A stretch of DNA of 64,000 bases from Tetragonia tetragonoides (GCA_038025085.1 CM076144.1:42195001-42259000); one strand, 5' to 3'. Shown: positions 1-12,995, numbered from the stretch's first letter. Program-made: numbers and translations. Notes: generated by a model from the letters alone, not told the origin.

Positions 1-56
1 CAGTTAAATGGCCAGCTGTCTTTCTTTCATTTCATTTTTCTTTCCTCCCTTGTTAC

Positions 57-3000
57 CTGTGACTCTATATTGTCGAGCAGATCTCCTTGTGCATCGACCA
101 AAACAGCCATATCGAGAAAAATCTGCATACGGGAAACCAGGATCAGAATTTGGACACATATATCTAATAAATACATCCAGTCTTCTAAGATCATGTTGCA
201 TGATTATTTAAGGCATCACTCTGTAAGCCTTTCCTAACTCGTCCTGACCTCTCAGATTGGAAATCCCCAAATATTGATGACAAAAGGCCGACAGAATGAA
301 GTCACCAAGCTAACTTTGGTGTGACTCTGCTTCTGTGGAAATTGTATTCAGATGCTCTCAAGCATATGATAAGCCATTAGAATAAAATCCGCATGACGGT
401 TTAAAGCCTATTGTGAGTAAGGAGGCACTAACTCTGGAGCTTACTCAACCTTCCTTTCCAATATCATAGATTTGTCAGAGACTGAATGTTTATCCTTTGT
501 GTCCGGCCAAGGCGGCATTTAATGATGCTGTGTAGTAATGAGTATTAAACATTCCTTGGACTGGATTAGATTGACACTGAGCTTTACTATATAATGGTCA
601 AAACAGTACAGTGTCAGCCTGTTTATGGTACAATACATATACACCAGTCGAGTTGGGTTTAGGACACGTCTGATTTGCACGAGGTCAGCCCAGTGTCAAT
701 GTCCAGAAAAAACAACCATCCATAAGAATATAAGGTAGGTATGGACTCTCATCATCAATCTGATTACGATTTGACAGTGCCCACAACCAGAATTTTCCAG
801 GAATTAACAGAATCAAGGAATGCAAGAAGGAAATTAAGCGGGATGCAGTGGAAAAAATTCCAGAAATCTCAGGTGAGTCAAGCCCAATGAATGGCAAATA
901 AGACCATAAATCTCAAGGCAAGGGATATACCTGTTGTAGCTCGAGCAGTTTTCTCTCCACATCTCTGACAGCATCATGGCGCTCTTGTATTTCTGCAAGT
1001 GTGTCCATTATCTGCAAATACAAAATACAGGACATTAATGTTGCTAAATACCCTAAATCACAACTTATGAAACCAGACATCCATCTTTTGTACAGAAAAA
1101 TTATTGTATTCAGTTTAACCTAAAGCAGCCAAGGCATGTCCATTATCTGCAAACACAACATAGATTTTCACAACCCTTCAATGTCAGGCATGTCATGTTG
1201 TCATTTCAAGATAACCAAGTCCTACAAAAAAGTTTGAAGGCAAAACCCTCGAGAAGCCACAAGCTGGCTAGTGACTTAGTGTAAAATTGTCTAATCCAGT
1301 AGCTATGACTCTATGAGCATAGCTTGTCAAGAAGCATATAATGTCACGAACTGAACTCAAGAATTTCACCAATTGAGGTATGTATTTGTTTGGGTATAGT
1401 AGCAGAGAAGATTGATTTCATATGACCTAGGTATACAATAACATGATCTGGGCATAAAATATGCATTTCAGATTCTATAAGAAAGAACTTCCCTTGTAAA
1501 TTAAGAGGAAGATTCTACAGTTTTAACTGATTTTTTTTTTTTTCTGTGGAGGGGAGAAAGGAGTGAAATGTGGGAAGGAACAGGGAAAGAAGACACACCT
1601 GACCTCGACCTTGCTCCTGTATTGCTTTCTGGAATATTTGTTCACTGTCACCAGTCTCAATCAATTCATCAATTGTCTGCAAAAAACAGATGAGAGAAGC
1701 GCAAGTGAGCAGAAAATATGTTTGATAGGCATATACATCACAATAGGAGAAGAAAACAACCATTCACCTCTTCATCAGCACGTTGACCCGTCACTGTCGA
1801 TTCACAGAAACCAAAACCACTCAATTAACTCATCATTAAGCAACAAAGACAAAATGCATTCCTTTTCAATAAACCAAGATAGAGAACCTGTATAAACACG
1901 GCGCTCAACAACTTCCCGGTACTCTTGATGGATACTTTCCCGTAAAGTCTGTAGATAGTGTTTGTAAGTATGGAACCCAAAGTGAGTAAAGAGACACCAA
2001 TGAGCAAACTATAATCTTATACCTGAAATTCTGACATCTTATCTTTCAACTTCTTTTTCAAAGCACTGCAACCAAAGATAACCAGCTTTAAAATGAGCAT
2101 GATTTATTTTGTTCAGCACTGCAGCTTGTTATGAACCGCACAAGCAAGACAAGCTTAAGTGCTGATCATGAGATGTAAAGTGAACAAACTACAAGAAGTT
2201 ACTGTGGCAAAATATCCAAAATAACTAGTTCATGTTAAGGAATCTGAAATAGTTCAAACCACAAGACTATATTCCAGCATCAAAACCTTATCAAACTAGT
2301 TACATGTTTGAATAGTCCTGAATCAGCTTAAAACTTTGGGCTAGTGATTACTGAAGTCATACATAATTTACCAACTGGGAGATCAATCAAATATTTCTGT
2401 ACTGCAATTAGCGTACAAAGTACACAGCTTCAGAATTATTTATAGCTATAGGTTGTTAGAACCACCGATGCTGAATATATATAGACCATGTTATACCGCT
2501 AAACAGGTTTTTGAAGTGTGCCTCAAAGCTCAAGATCTGTATGTCTTATATACCACAAATGTCAACAAGTAGTGCCGCAAACCAATTATCATAATCTGGG
2601 CCTGTTCAGGCTGTATTCTAGATAAGAATAAGAAAATATAAAAAAAAGCAAACAGTAGTTACAAGTTACAACCTAGGAGGTCAACAAGTCCTCATCAAAC
2701 ATCTAATTACAAAGATCCCCACGATCATTGAAGAGCACTGATGAAATCTCCCTAAATGCGTCAGCCGTTTAGGCACAAAGCAAAGCCAAATGCACCATCC
2801 TTTCCCAGATCTACTCAATCGAATGGGACACCGGGAAAAATACCCGCCTATTGGGCTTCAGCCACACACACACACCTTAAAAGTAACTTCCCCTCCTCCC
2901 TCCCTACCCCAACATGTTCATCTGCAAATGTTGGATAAGAGTAGCAGGGTACACCCAAATACCCAATACTACCCCGTTATGTCAAGCAAGCTGCCCCACA

Positions 3001-6000
3001 TTGAACGAGCCACATCACAATGCAAAAATAAATGGGAGCACGTCTCTTACCCTGTGAACATGGCACACAAAAATCCAGACATGGATTCGAGCCAGGCTGT
3101 TTCCGCTACAACATGTCATTGGTGTTCACCTAACCTAGAGCCAAGGACCAAAAAGCCTTAACGGAAACCTTTTGAATTCCAGATCAAAGTAAACTAGAGA
3201 CAGGGAAAGGGAGTTTTGGGAAGGTAGGCTAAGATCATATAGGAGGTATTTACACGAGAAGATCCTAGAAGAAGCTCCCGTCCAAATCCGAAACTCCCAA
3301 GAGTCAGAAGGATGAATGGTACCTACAACACTGAATAACAGGTGAGTTCCCCAACTCGACCCTTTTTTCTTCTGTAAAAAAATGGACTTCTCTTCATCAA
3401 CAAAAACAAAAAAAGAAAAAAAAAAAGGAAAAAAGAAGAAGAGGTGAGCTCCCCAACTTCCCAGCCAAGTGGATTCCTCCGCAGATGGAGATCCCCGGTA
3501 CCAACAGTGCTGGAAAACTCCGCAATCGGCGCATTAGGTAAGGAGATGTCTATTCAAGCTGTTCACCAGTGATATCTAGCTGTATCACATGAAAGATTAC
3601 CATCCTACAAGGAGACATGAAATGAGCTTCATAGTTCTCTATTAGTAGCTTGTAAGTTCCCCAGGTAGATGCTATCAGAAGATTTTTTTCGTGACTCGAT
3701 TTTGTAGAACCAATAACATGGAAACATAGTGGCGTGGAGAAAAGAATTTGAAAAAAAAAAAAAGAATAAAATTAAAGAAGAAGATGAAAGCATAAAAGAA
3801 AATGAGCATGGAGAATAAAGTGTTTCGAGACACGACTTACACTGTCTGAGCTGTCCTGGCCCGTTCAATGGCTGTTCCTTTTCCACATCCTGGCTTCTGC
3901 ATATTTGATGAACTCTGGAAGCAGAAAAAGGTCAGCCTAAGTTCATTGAGGGAAAATAACCCAAACCAAAGAAGCAAAATATCTTACATCTCTGTCAAGG
4001 TCTTCAATTTTTGATTTTATAAGGCGAGCAATCTTTTGGACTTCGTCAACATCTTTCTCCATGCGTTGCTTGATAGCTTTATAGAAAGAGAAATAGTTTT
4101 TTTAGATTCACGATCCAAATAGTTTCTAAAATACATATTGAGATTTTGTTTTTATTTTTAGATAAGAAAAATTTTATTAGATGGAGAGAAAGAATACATA
4201 GAGGATAAGATATCCTCCAAAAATGAGCAATCCCTAGCTAAAATCTAATGAAGAAAATAAAAACGTAAGGCTACTTTCCATGAAGGAAGCCTCTCTTAAG
4301 CCCGTGCCTGTCATAATTGACATTGCACTTTAAGTTTTCCAGTTCTCGGTTCTTCTTCCTAGCCTTAGAATCGAGAATGGCCTTCCTCCCCACATTTTCA
4401 GACTCCTTAGAGCCGAGAGCGGCCTCTATACCTATATCATTAGACTCCTTAGGATTGAGGGTTGCCTTCTTTCCTGTACCATCAGTGAAGGACATTCCCC
4501 CCATAGCCAAAATCGTAGTGCCACGATCATCAGCCTCCTTGCTACCTAGGGTATAGCGGCTCAAGATGTAGGTTTCGAGTTTGGCAAAATCATATCACCC
4601 CCAGGTTCCCTTTCCTTAAATGTATCATCTTGGTCAACCCCAATAAGGACCTCCAATCACTTAGAGGTACCCATTTCATTTCGACCATGTAGAAGATTAA
4701 TTTCCCCATATCTGTCATTGGCAGGAGAGCCCTGTTTGAGAGCTTCTTCGCCCCTTTGAGGGCCAGTAACCCCACCCTCCTCATCGAATAACCGAGTGTC
4801 GTCTAAGTGTGATATGATTTTGCCAAACTCCAAATCCCTATTACTCCTAAGGTGCTCCAGCAATAACTCGTTGCCAGTAGTAATAAATGGGTCATCCTCA
4901 AAATCATAGTCATCCTCATCCTCCGTACTCACCTCATCCGCCCAACTCCTAACACCCTTAGCAGAGAAAATCGGGGTAAACCTGTTTGATGTATCCATAA
5001 CCGGGCCACTCAAAATGGGTTGTTGGCTAACATTCACCTCTCTTTCTTGTGAACTCATCTGACCTTTGTCCACTACCAAAGGAACAGTCGCTCGATCTGA
5101 AGTTTGTGCACCAACATCTTCCTGGTGACCTGAAGACCCAGAAATCCCAGCCAAAGCTGGCACTGGTGTTCCACTATATAATGGGGCATTGGCTGACCCA
5201 CCAACCTGGTCACCCGCTAGTGATATCCTCACCTTAAGTCCCCCCACATTCAAGAGTAAAGAAGAGGAGGGACATTGAGGAAGAGAAGCAAGAACATGTC
5301 CCAAATCGATATTAATCTGGACTTTGGGATCACCTGCAATTCCAAACGAACTTGTTGCTGTACTCACACCACATATCGAGATTTTGTCATTTTTGCTCTA
5401 TTGACAAAATACTATGAGAGGGTGTGTCACCATATTTCTTCAAATTTTTCTTTATCACTTAACCATTTTCCCCATTTCTTCAACACAAAAGCTGTCAGGT
5501 TGCATAATAGTATTGCCCATTGACACTCTCAAATCAGGTAATAGAAACTGAATTTTCATGTCATATTTTGGCATTGTTTAGCAATTAGCTACTTTAACCA
5601 TCAAATAATGTTAGTCTTTGTAAGAAGAATTTTGTTACGCTGATATGGAAAAACCTTGGGCCCAAGCTGTTTAGAAATTTACGCAGCATACATGGAGCAA
5701 AAACACAAAATAAAATAGAAAATGAAACACACGGTTTTTTAATGTGGCATGGCACAGACCTCTTGCCTACGTCCATGACCCTCTCAGGGAAACGCTCATT
5801 AAATAAATTAAGTACAAGTTCTGCGAGTATAAACTTGCAAACCTCCCCCATAGTGTAGACCACCCTACAAACCAAGGACGACGAATGGGTTACACGACAA
5901 CACACATTAATTAGGTGGATCACATCTCTCCATAATTAGGATCCAATTCATTTATGCATCCGTGTTTGGATTACCATACAAGAACAAGGATTCCCTTCAC

Positions 6001-9000
6001 TCCTGGGCTACAAGCCTACAAGCAGTAGTCCCTCACACCTCTCTTATACTACATGCGTTTACCTTCTTTTGAGGGCAAACAAGTAGACCTGTCAATTCCC
6101 GACCCGACCCGAAAACCCGACCCGACTCGACCCCTTTTTTCAGGATCCTAAAACTAATTTTCCGACCCGAAACCCGGTTTGACCCGAACCCGATTAACCC
6201 GGTGTTTTTGGGTCAAACCCGACCCGTTTGACCCGCAAAATAGAACAATTTGTAATTATAAATAAAAAGTTCAACTAAGTTATCCTAAAAAACCATATAA
6301 AACTTTTTTTTGTGTTTCATTAACTTTTTCTCTACATCTTTATTCTCTCAAAATGAGAAATTTTGCTCTTAACTACCCTCAAATGGACAGAATTATATTG
6401 TACAACTTATCAAATAATTAATCAAAATATAAAAATTATCATATAGGTGTATATATACTCCAAAACGTGAATAAAATACGTATGTAGTTATTACAAGTTA
6501 TAAATTAGAGTATATGTGTACAAATATACCGTTTGAAAACATAAATTGACTATATAATTGACGAATAAAATAGAAAATTTTGGGTCACCCGACCCGGTGG
6601 GTCGACCCGAACCCGACAATACTGGGTCAGGGTCAAGCATTTCTCAACCCGAACCCGACACGACCGGCTAGTGACCCTAACCCGACATGAGCCGACCCGA
6701 ACCCGACCCGCCCGACCCAATTGACAGGTCTACAAACAAGTGATCCCCTACTTATAGAGGATTCGTACATATATCTCCAACTATCGAGATTTACCCACCA
6801 ATTACTTGAATAAACAATGTAACTTCGTGTAGTATGCATAATCGGCAAACTATGCGCTTGAGCCACGACCGTCAATATTTGACTTGTTTTTTTCTCTCTA
6901 TGAAAGCAAGGAAGCCTTCCTCTTTGAAAGAAATAAGATTCCAACTCATGTCTTTACTGGGGACAAGTGAGGGGTGCGCCACTGCAAACCCCCCCCCCCC
7001 AAGCTCTAGCACTTGACTTTGCTTAAGTTGCATTAGATGCATGCATACGCTCCAATTTGACTTCCCTTTCAGTGCTCCAGAAACTTCTTCCTTACTTTTT
7101 TTTCATTTTTTCCTTCTGAACTTCTGTAGCGTCCCACATAATTGAGCAATACCCAAACAAGTGTCATTCCACCATTTACTTACAATCTGCTAATCCACAA
7201 AAGGTTATTGGTTGTAAATTGGCAACTCGGGGTGAATCCGGTCATCAAATAAGTTGTTTAGCAAACATTTAGATCAAAGGATTCATACAATTAAATGTCT
7301 AACATCACCTCAGTCCCGCTTAAAGATCTTCAATCCTCTCGTTACCAAAACAAGGTCTTTCATCATAATTTCTCCATACGAGGTATCTACTCAACTCTAT
7401 TCCCTGTTCATGAATGCTTATTGGCTTAGGATGAGAAGACAGATGGCTTTTCCTAATTTCTACCTTTATCATTAATTAAATATTCAAACAAATGTGGTTC
7501 TAACTTTAATGTATTAAGACAAGTCATACTTGAGCATTTGTTCAAAGACAAGGACTCAAACATTGAAACGGAACACATTGTCCCAAAAAGGGGGAATTTG
7601 GGATGAGCATGTGAAGAAAATAAGAACATGCCATTAAAGGTACATAAGAAAGTGAAGAAACAGAAGGAAAGTTTACATTTCATAGCAGCAGCCTTCGTAA
7701 CAGCTTTTGACTCCTCATGGGCATCCTGCATGTAGGTGTTGGCAAAGCAGAGCAAGGATACATCAACATTCCCAACATCATCTAGAAACTTGGATCCTAT
7801 TAATGACTTGGTAACACTATGCAAAATGACAGTGGAGCTAGAAAAGCTGTAAACTACCTGGAGTTTACGTAGGAGATTATTGAGTTTGTCATATTGTTTG
7901 TCAATCTCTTGAACCTGGAGAATAGAAAGAAAAAACATAACATGCTTGAGCTTTATGGATTTCCAGAATGCAGAATATTTTTAGAATATTGCAGCAAGGA
8001 ACAGGGAAATAAGTAACAGAGTAATGCAATCTGTAGTCACCTTTTTAGAGAAATTTTGCAGACCCAATTCTCCAGAATTTTGAAGATTACCTCCCATCTC
8101 TATATCACTTTCTCTGGATGATTGAGCACGAGGGTACTCAAACGACTCCTGTAAACAACCAATGAAATGATACATAAGCAAACATAACAGTACTACATAT
8201 TTCTAGACTTATAAAATGCAAAATCAACAATATTCAAGTTATGGAGTGACACAAAAACTTGACATCCAGAGTCAGCCAAGTAATTAAAACACAACAGAAC
8301 TACGATAAATACATCCCAAAGACCATGTCCATTTACACTTCTAACAATAATTTCAGACAAATTTGGCCAGAATAAGAACAAAGGTAAACTGGGATTTGCA
8401 TCTCGGAGTTCTAAAGGCTAAGGACCACACCATAACACAGAGAGACTCTCTAGGTTTCGAAGCAAACATAATTCAACAGAGAAGGAATTGAGAGAGGAGT
8501 TTCAAAGGAGGGAAAGACATCCTCAGTATCTCAAAACTAATCAAACAACTATAGCTACAATGCCCTCCAATCCCATGCAATCCCTAAAAGGGTATCCAAG
8601 CCCATAGTGTATATTACAAAAATACCCAAGCAATGCCAATATGATCACTTTGTTCCAAGCCACCAAGGCACGAAGCACACTTAGCTATAGATTTCGTGCC
8701 AGACAACATGCAACGCATCAATCCTTTAGATCAACTATCACAAATAGAATTGCTATCAACAGCCACAATGAACATGGAAACAGTCATGTCAATGACTTCA
8801 AATCGACCAACTCCCAGCAGGGGATGCATACTTTACCAAGCAAGCTAATCAAAAGTGAAGAAAACTCAAAATCCCATGGCGTAACTACAGCCAGAACAAC
8901 ACCCAATGTGAATCCTGCCACTAGATCCTACACATGTAACTGAAGAATAATTGAATCAGAAGCACGATAATATAACCAAGGTAGAAGACTGGATATGTTG

Positions 9001-11273
9001 GACAAAATTCATAGGGAAACCCACAAATGATCAGTTGTGCACTTCTCTGTCTTGTATGTCGTGTGATTAATAACTAGAAACCAGGATAAGCAACAACAAC
9101 TCAGATTAAATTGTGCACTCTTTGCAAAAGTATAACAAAGCAAATGTTATTTTCAAAACCAGTTTCGCAAACATTATGGCTGCTAAAAGTATCAGCATGA
9201 AATAGTAGAGAAATCTCTAACTGAGCATTCCTGTTATGACTTCTAAGGAACATAAGATCCAAGATACTTCCTTGCTTGCTGCATTTCCAGTTAACTCAGG
9301 TTTGTAGTTTAAGATTGAAAACCCATTGACCTACATGTTAATGGTGAATCGTATCCTAAAGTTCAATCTTAACATTTCCCCATGCCCAAATTGATATAAC
9401 ATACTTATGGTGTGGTTAAGTTTACACCATAACTAGTTAGACATTAACATTTCTCCATATTGACCTCAATGACGATACATGATAGCTTACAATATCACCT
9501 GAGCACGGGACCTACTGATTCCCATCTAGTCTCTATGCATTACTCACTGTAGTACATGGACTCTTCATATTACTGTTTAGGGAAATGGCCATTATGGTTT
9601 TCATGCAAGATAGTCTTCTTTCCCCTAATCAAATTCTAGTGATATACGAGTCCTCATCCCCATATTATACGGGCAGAGAGAAATTGACGTGCACTAGCTT
9701 TTGCGATATGACTTTGAGTCATGCTCTAACTTGCACAAAGGAAAGTCACTAAACACTGGGCTCACCTCATTGTTACAACTACCTTACAAGATATTTAGAC
9801 GATCAATAAAATACTCGCTTGTGAAATGATTGTCTTAGTTGATGCTTTCATAAATATTAAGATGTACTTTAATCTCAAAATACCTATATTTGTAATTTCC
9901 TTTCCAGATTTAAGTTGGGGATTGATATTGCCATGCTTTGTAAAAATTCTTGTTAATAACATATTAGGCCAGTCCAAATGGGACAAACTCATAGAAATTG
10001 TAGGACAAGTTTGATGGGCCAAAGGGGTTCAGAAAACTCGTAAAGTAACCTAATCCTGTGGGTACAAAACCACATAGCCTTACTCTAACCAAACACATTT
10101 TCCAATCTGATATTCCTATGAGACCATTTTTCCTGGACCTCCTGGTCAATTAGAACAATTTTCTGTCCCTGAAAAAGTATACTCTCCTTAAGAAGTAATT
10201 CGATTTTTTTTTTAAGACAACATGAGTATCCGGGCTTTGCCTGACTAATCTCATGGGCCTTGAAATTAACGATTAAGAAAACTTCCGGTAAGAAGGCTCG
10301 AACCTCGAAACTCTGGAGTAAATCTCAGAGGTCTTACCATCTCTTACCAGCTGAGCTGCCCACTAAGGATGATTCGTTTTTACTTTACCACCCTGAATGG
10401 CTGAATGGCAATCCAATATATTGTATCCAACAAAGAAACATCAAATCAATAGCTATAACCTTGATATGCATCATTATTGCCGCACCTAACTAGCATAACC
10501 TTTAGGGGATATATCAGGTACCACATTGTTCGAAAAGAATCACGCATTCACGCATATGGAAACCCTTTTTCCTTTTTTGTTTCTCTTTTTCCACGGACAA
10601 GGTGGTGGAGTTAGATTATTCAAGGAAATAAGAAATGCAGTAGAAGATCGAGCTGTAGAGAATGAACTAGTTAAAAGCCCTCTTCTGGACTATGGCGATT
10701 ACAATGTAACCGCAGCAAGCTCCGGCTGGACAGAGAACTATAACAAAAGCAAAGTACTTGTTATACTGCCTAGGGTTCATCTACGAAACAAGACCAAACA
10801 AAAAGAACTAAAAGGACCATTTCTACCTACTGTTTAATAATTACAATGTAACTGCCTAGGTTGCATTCAGGAAACAAGATCAAAATAAACTTTTAAACTC
10901 CCTGAAATTTTCTGGGGAAAATCTCAACTAAGTTCAATGTATCCAAAATTCCCACTGCCTCAGCAACCCCTAAAACAAATATGAAAACTTTTTTCAAAAC
11001 CTAAATGAAGCCTCATACAATCATTGAATCATTATGGGAAGATACATTCAAAAGTCACATATACAGCATTAAAATTGACCCAGAAAAAGATAAAATAACA
11101 AACCCAGATAACAATGAAGCATAGAAAACCATGATCAAATTAAAAACAAACCCAGGTCAAACCAAAGACAATACCTTTAAGCAAGCACAAAGTAAATACC
11201 AAAAGGGCAATCATAAAAAAACCCAAAAAAAGAAATAGATAGAGAAGAATTGTACCGAAAGAAGGTTGTTCAT
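57..11273 (-). CDS. SYP132: SYP132-like plasma-membrane syntaxin (Qa-SNARE), 3' end beyond left edge
   Basis: Qa-SNARE that drives vesicle fusion at the plasma membrane, including secretion and cell-plate formation (known role of the SYP13 clade). Exons read on the minus strand: 11256-11273 (MNNLLS), 8041-8148, 7858-7914, 7677-7725, 3988-4076, 3841-3914, 2023-2065, 1888-1948, 1768-1793, 1599-1676, 931-1011, 57-122. All borders are GT-AG, phases agree, and they sum to exactly 750 nt (250 codons). The product shows an N-terminal Habc region ([27 protein letters not shown]), the family segment [20 protein letters not shown], and the start of the SNARE helix ([20 protein letters not shown]). The zero-layer glutamine is the Q of DAQG, codon near 87-89. 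Family members are about 300 residues, so the missing last exon should carry the SNARE end and membrane anchor. Introns 1 and 4 exceed 3 kb and are filled with repeats. SYP131 is an alternative name. Confidence 0.93.
4150..5370 (-). mobile_element. LINE-like non-LTR insertion, 5'-truncated, ORF1 remnant only
   Basis: Inserted in syntaxin intron 4 in the gene's own orientation. It is flanked by a 17-bp direct repeat with one mismatch: ACATATTGAGATTTTGT at 4133-4149 and ACATATCGAGATTTTGT at 5371-5387. The minus-strand 3' end is A-rich (TTATCTAAAAATAAAA) and abuts one copy, as expected for target-primed insertion. The open frame 4657-5367 begins directly at the 5' junction without an ATG, which suggests 5' truncation. 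A second piece, 4271-4564, contains [19 protein letters not shown], which I believe resembles the end of plant LINE ORF1 proteins. The pieces are separated by frame changes, and no endonuclease or reverse transcriptase lies between ORF1 and the tail. Confidence 0.6.
5735..5935. repeat. Probable dispersed repeat fragment
   Basis: Sequence such as TTTTTTAATGTGGCATGGCAC followed by CTTGCCTACGTCCATGACCCTCTCA has the look of a repeat found in many plant genomes (an AACGTGG-type segment followed by CCTACGTCCA). No ends or target duplication could be defined. It is still inside syntaxin intron 4. The assignment comes from memory of similar repeats and is weak. Confidence 0.25.
6084..6732. mobile_element. 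hAT-type MITE rich in CCCGACCCG
   Basis: A 649-bp non-coding element. Its ends match as an inverted repeat (TAGACCTGTCAATT at the left, AATTGACAGGTCTA at the right). It is flanked by a perfect 8-bp duplication, CAAACAAG, at 6076-6083 and 6733-6740. An 8-bp duplication and termini starting TAG are hallmarks of hAT transposons. Subterminal regions are packed with CCCGACCCG repeats; the centre is AT-rich and has no open frame. It lies in syntaxin intron 4. Confidence 0.85.
10204..10372 (-). mobile_element. tRNA-derived SINE in syntaxin intron 1
   Basis: On the minus strand an A-box-like GCAGCTCAGCTGGTAAGAG (10341-10359) is followed by a B-box-like GGTTCGAGCC (10295-10304), then a short body and a terminal A run (T run at 10204-10213 on plus). 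This order of internal Pol III boxes, tRNA-unrelated body and poly(A) is that of a plant SINE. Target duplications are not convincing; only ATTCG-like hexamers occur at the two ends. The 5' limit near 10372 is approximate. Confidence 0.6.
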
Positions 11274-11590
11274 GATTGCAGTATGAGCAAAACAGATGAA
11301 TGTCTCCTCTCTTTCTCTTTCTCTCAATTAACAATGGGGGCTCTTTTGGGTTGGTTTAATGTATTATTAAAGCTTCTTTTTCCAATTATTTGACCTGGGT
11401 TTTGTGAAGAAAAATGTTTTCCCCAACAAAACCAGGTCTTCTGGGATTGCTGGTGAATAAAAGAGGGAGAAAGAGAAGTAAAAATGAAGGAGAGAGAAAG
11501 AGAGAGCCTGGGCCAAGAAGGGGAGAGGAAAAAAACAGACAGTGGTCGGAGGTGGGAACGATTTTGATTTTTGACCAAAACTGTTGGCAC
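11274..11590 (-). promoter_or_regulatory. Syntaxin 5' leader and promoter region
   Basis: Upstream of the syntaxin ATG, on the minus strand, the sequence is strongly CT-rich (TCTCTTTCTCTCTCC around 11460-11510, and GAGAAAGAGAAAGAGAGG nearer the ATG), typical of a plant 5' leader. No ATG lies in the last 60 bases before the start codon. A possible leader intron beginning at CCCAG/GTCAAAT near 11395 cannot be confirmed. No clear TATA box was found. Confidence 0.4.
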
Positions 11591-11735
11591 GTTATTCTCA
11601 ACTGGAAACTAAAATTTGGGAGAAATTGGATAAAACTGGGAGAAATTGGACAAAACTAAAAAATCTAACTGATAACTGGGGAAAACTGGGTCAAACTGGG
11701 AGAAACTGAAAGCAACTGGGAGAAATTAGAAAACT
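11590..11735. repeat. Short tandem array of AAACTGG units, left part
   Basis: Imperfect repeats of about 10-12 bp (AAACTGGG, AGAAATTGG, ACAAAACT). The same motif resumes at 12228-12335 on the other side of the microsatellite, so the two stretches look like one array split by microsatellite expansion. No coding potential. Confidence 0.6.
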
Positions 11736-11754
11736 GAAAATTATTTAATTTTCA

Positions 11755-11756
11755 CT

Positions 11757-11814
<58 letters not shown>

Positions 11815-11819
11815 GTAAA

Positions 11820-11862
<43 letters not shown>

Positions 11863-11907
11863 GTAGTAGTAATAATAATAATAATATTATTATTATTATT
11901 CAAATAG

Positions 11908-11985
<78 letters not shown>

Positions 11986-12033
11986 TGATGATGATGATGA
12001 TGATGATAATAATAGTAGTAAGATTAATAGTAC

Positions 12034-12090
<57 letters not shown>

Positions 12091-12138
12091 GTAAGATTAA
12101 TAGTATATATTAATTTTTAAAATAATAATAATGATAGT

Positions 12139-12224
<86 letters not shown>

Positions 12225-12225
12225 A
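11755..12225. repeat. TAA trinucleotide microsatellite, with TGA and TAG variants
   Basis: About 470 bp of almost pure AAT/TAA triplets with embedded TGA and TAG runs. The polarity flips to ATT near 11885-11900 and again from 12171 to 12222, giving long self-complementary arms. Open frames here (poly-Ile/Leu) are artefacts. The array lies upstream of the syntaxin start. Confidence 0.95.
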
Positions 12226-12227
12226 AC

Positions 12228-12335
12228 TGGGCAAAACTGGGTCAAACTGGACAAAACTGGACAAAACTGGGTAAAATTGGATATTATAACTGGTAACTGG
12301 GCAAAACTGGACAAAACTGGAAACCAGTTGAAAAG
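12228..12335. repeat. AAACTGG tandem array, right part
   Basis: Continuation of the array seen at 11590-11735, with units such as GGGCAAAACTGG and GGACAAAACTGG in tandem. It directly abuts the end of the ATT microsatellite. Confidence 0.65.
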
Positions 12336-12524
12336 AACGGTGAGACCATCACTTGGCAAAGGTTTTTGAAATTTTATTCATACTTTTTATTTTCACAAAC
12401 AAAAAAAAAAACAAAAAAAAAAAAAACTTCTATAAAACAGTCTTTTTGTGACATTTGATGAGACGAGAATTACAGGGTCATATTTCATAAAAAGTGATGC
12501 CTATATTAAAAACTTAAAAGAGGA

Positions 12525-12543
12525 CGCCCTATTGTATAGGGCG
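12525..12543. repeat. Perfect 8-bp-arm hairpin, left copy of an inverted pair
   Basis: CGCCCTAT, a 3-base loop, then ATAGGGCG. The same hairpin with a different loop is at 53999-54017. The flanks (CTTAAAAGAGGA on one side, GCGCAC on the other) correspond to the flanks of the second copy when it is reverse-complemented. Confidence 0.7.
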
Positions 12544-12632
12544 GCTTTCCACGTCATTCCACGCGCACGGAACAGATCTCACTCGCGCAACTTTACCTTC
12601 ACTTTCCTCATCGTCGTTTGCGCATAATTTTA

Positions 12633-12992
12633 GGCCTCGTTTGGTTCACTAGAGAAAACTTCCTATGAAAGATATAAATCCATGGAATTGTAAGTTACCT
12701 ATGTAAATTGAAGATCCATGGAATTGATCTTGTTTGGTTGATAAAGTTGACTTCCTTGGAAGAAATGCAAAATGACAATATTAACCCCAATATTTTATAA
12801 CGAAATTACATTTTTATGGGCAAATGCGTAATTTGGGCAAGGGAAGCATGGGAAGTTCTACTTACCTAACCTCCCTAAGTTACTTAGGGAACTTGTACTT
12901 TCAAGAAAGTTCACCAACCAAACAATGTAATTTTATCAACTTTCATGGAAAGTATAGTTCCCATGTTATCTTACATTGAACCAAACAAAGCC
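12633..12992. mobile_element. Harbinger/Tourist-like MITE
   Basis: A 360-bp element whose ends read GGCCTCGTTTGGTTCA and, reverse-complemented at the right, GGCTTTGTTTGGTTCA (14 of 16 identical). GGCC-TTGTTTGGTT termini are common in plant PIF/Harbinger-type MITEs. The flanking trinucleotides are TTA (left) and GTA (right), so the expected TWA duplication has one mismatch. The interior is AT-rich and has no convincing ORF. Confidence 0.6.
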
Positions 12993-12995
12993 GTA

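Noticed and set aside
1..240. Position 1-240 ORFs on both strands
   Set aside because: They overlap syntaxin exon 12 (57-122) and its introns; only the exon is supported.
10526..10837. 103-codon ORF in syntaxin intron 1
   Set aside because: No domain or relation to a spliced transcript; lies within a GT-AG intron.
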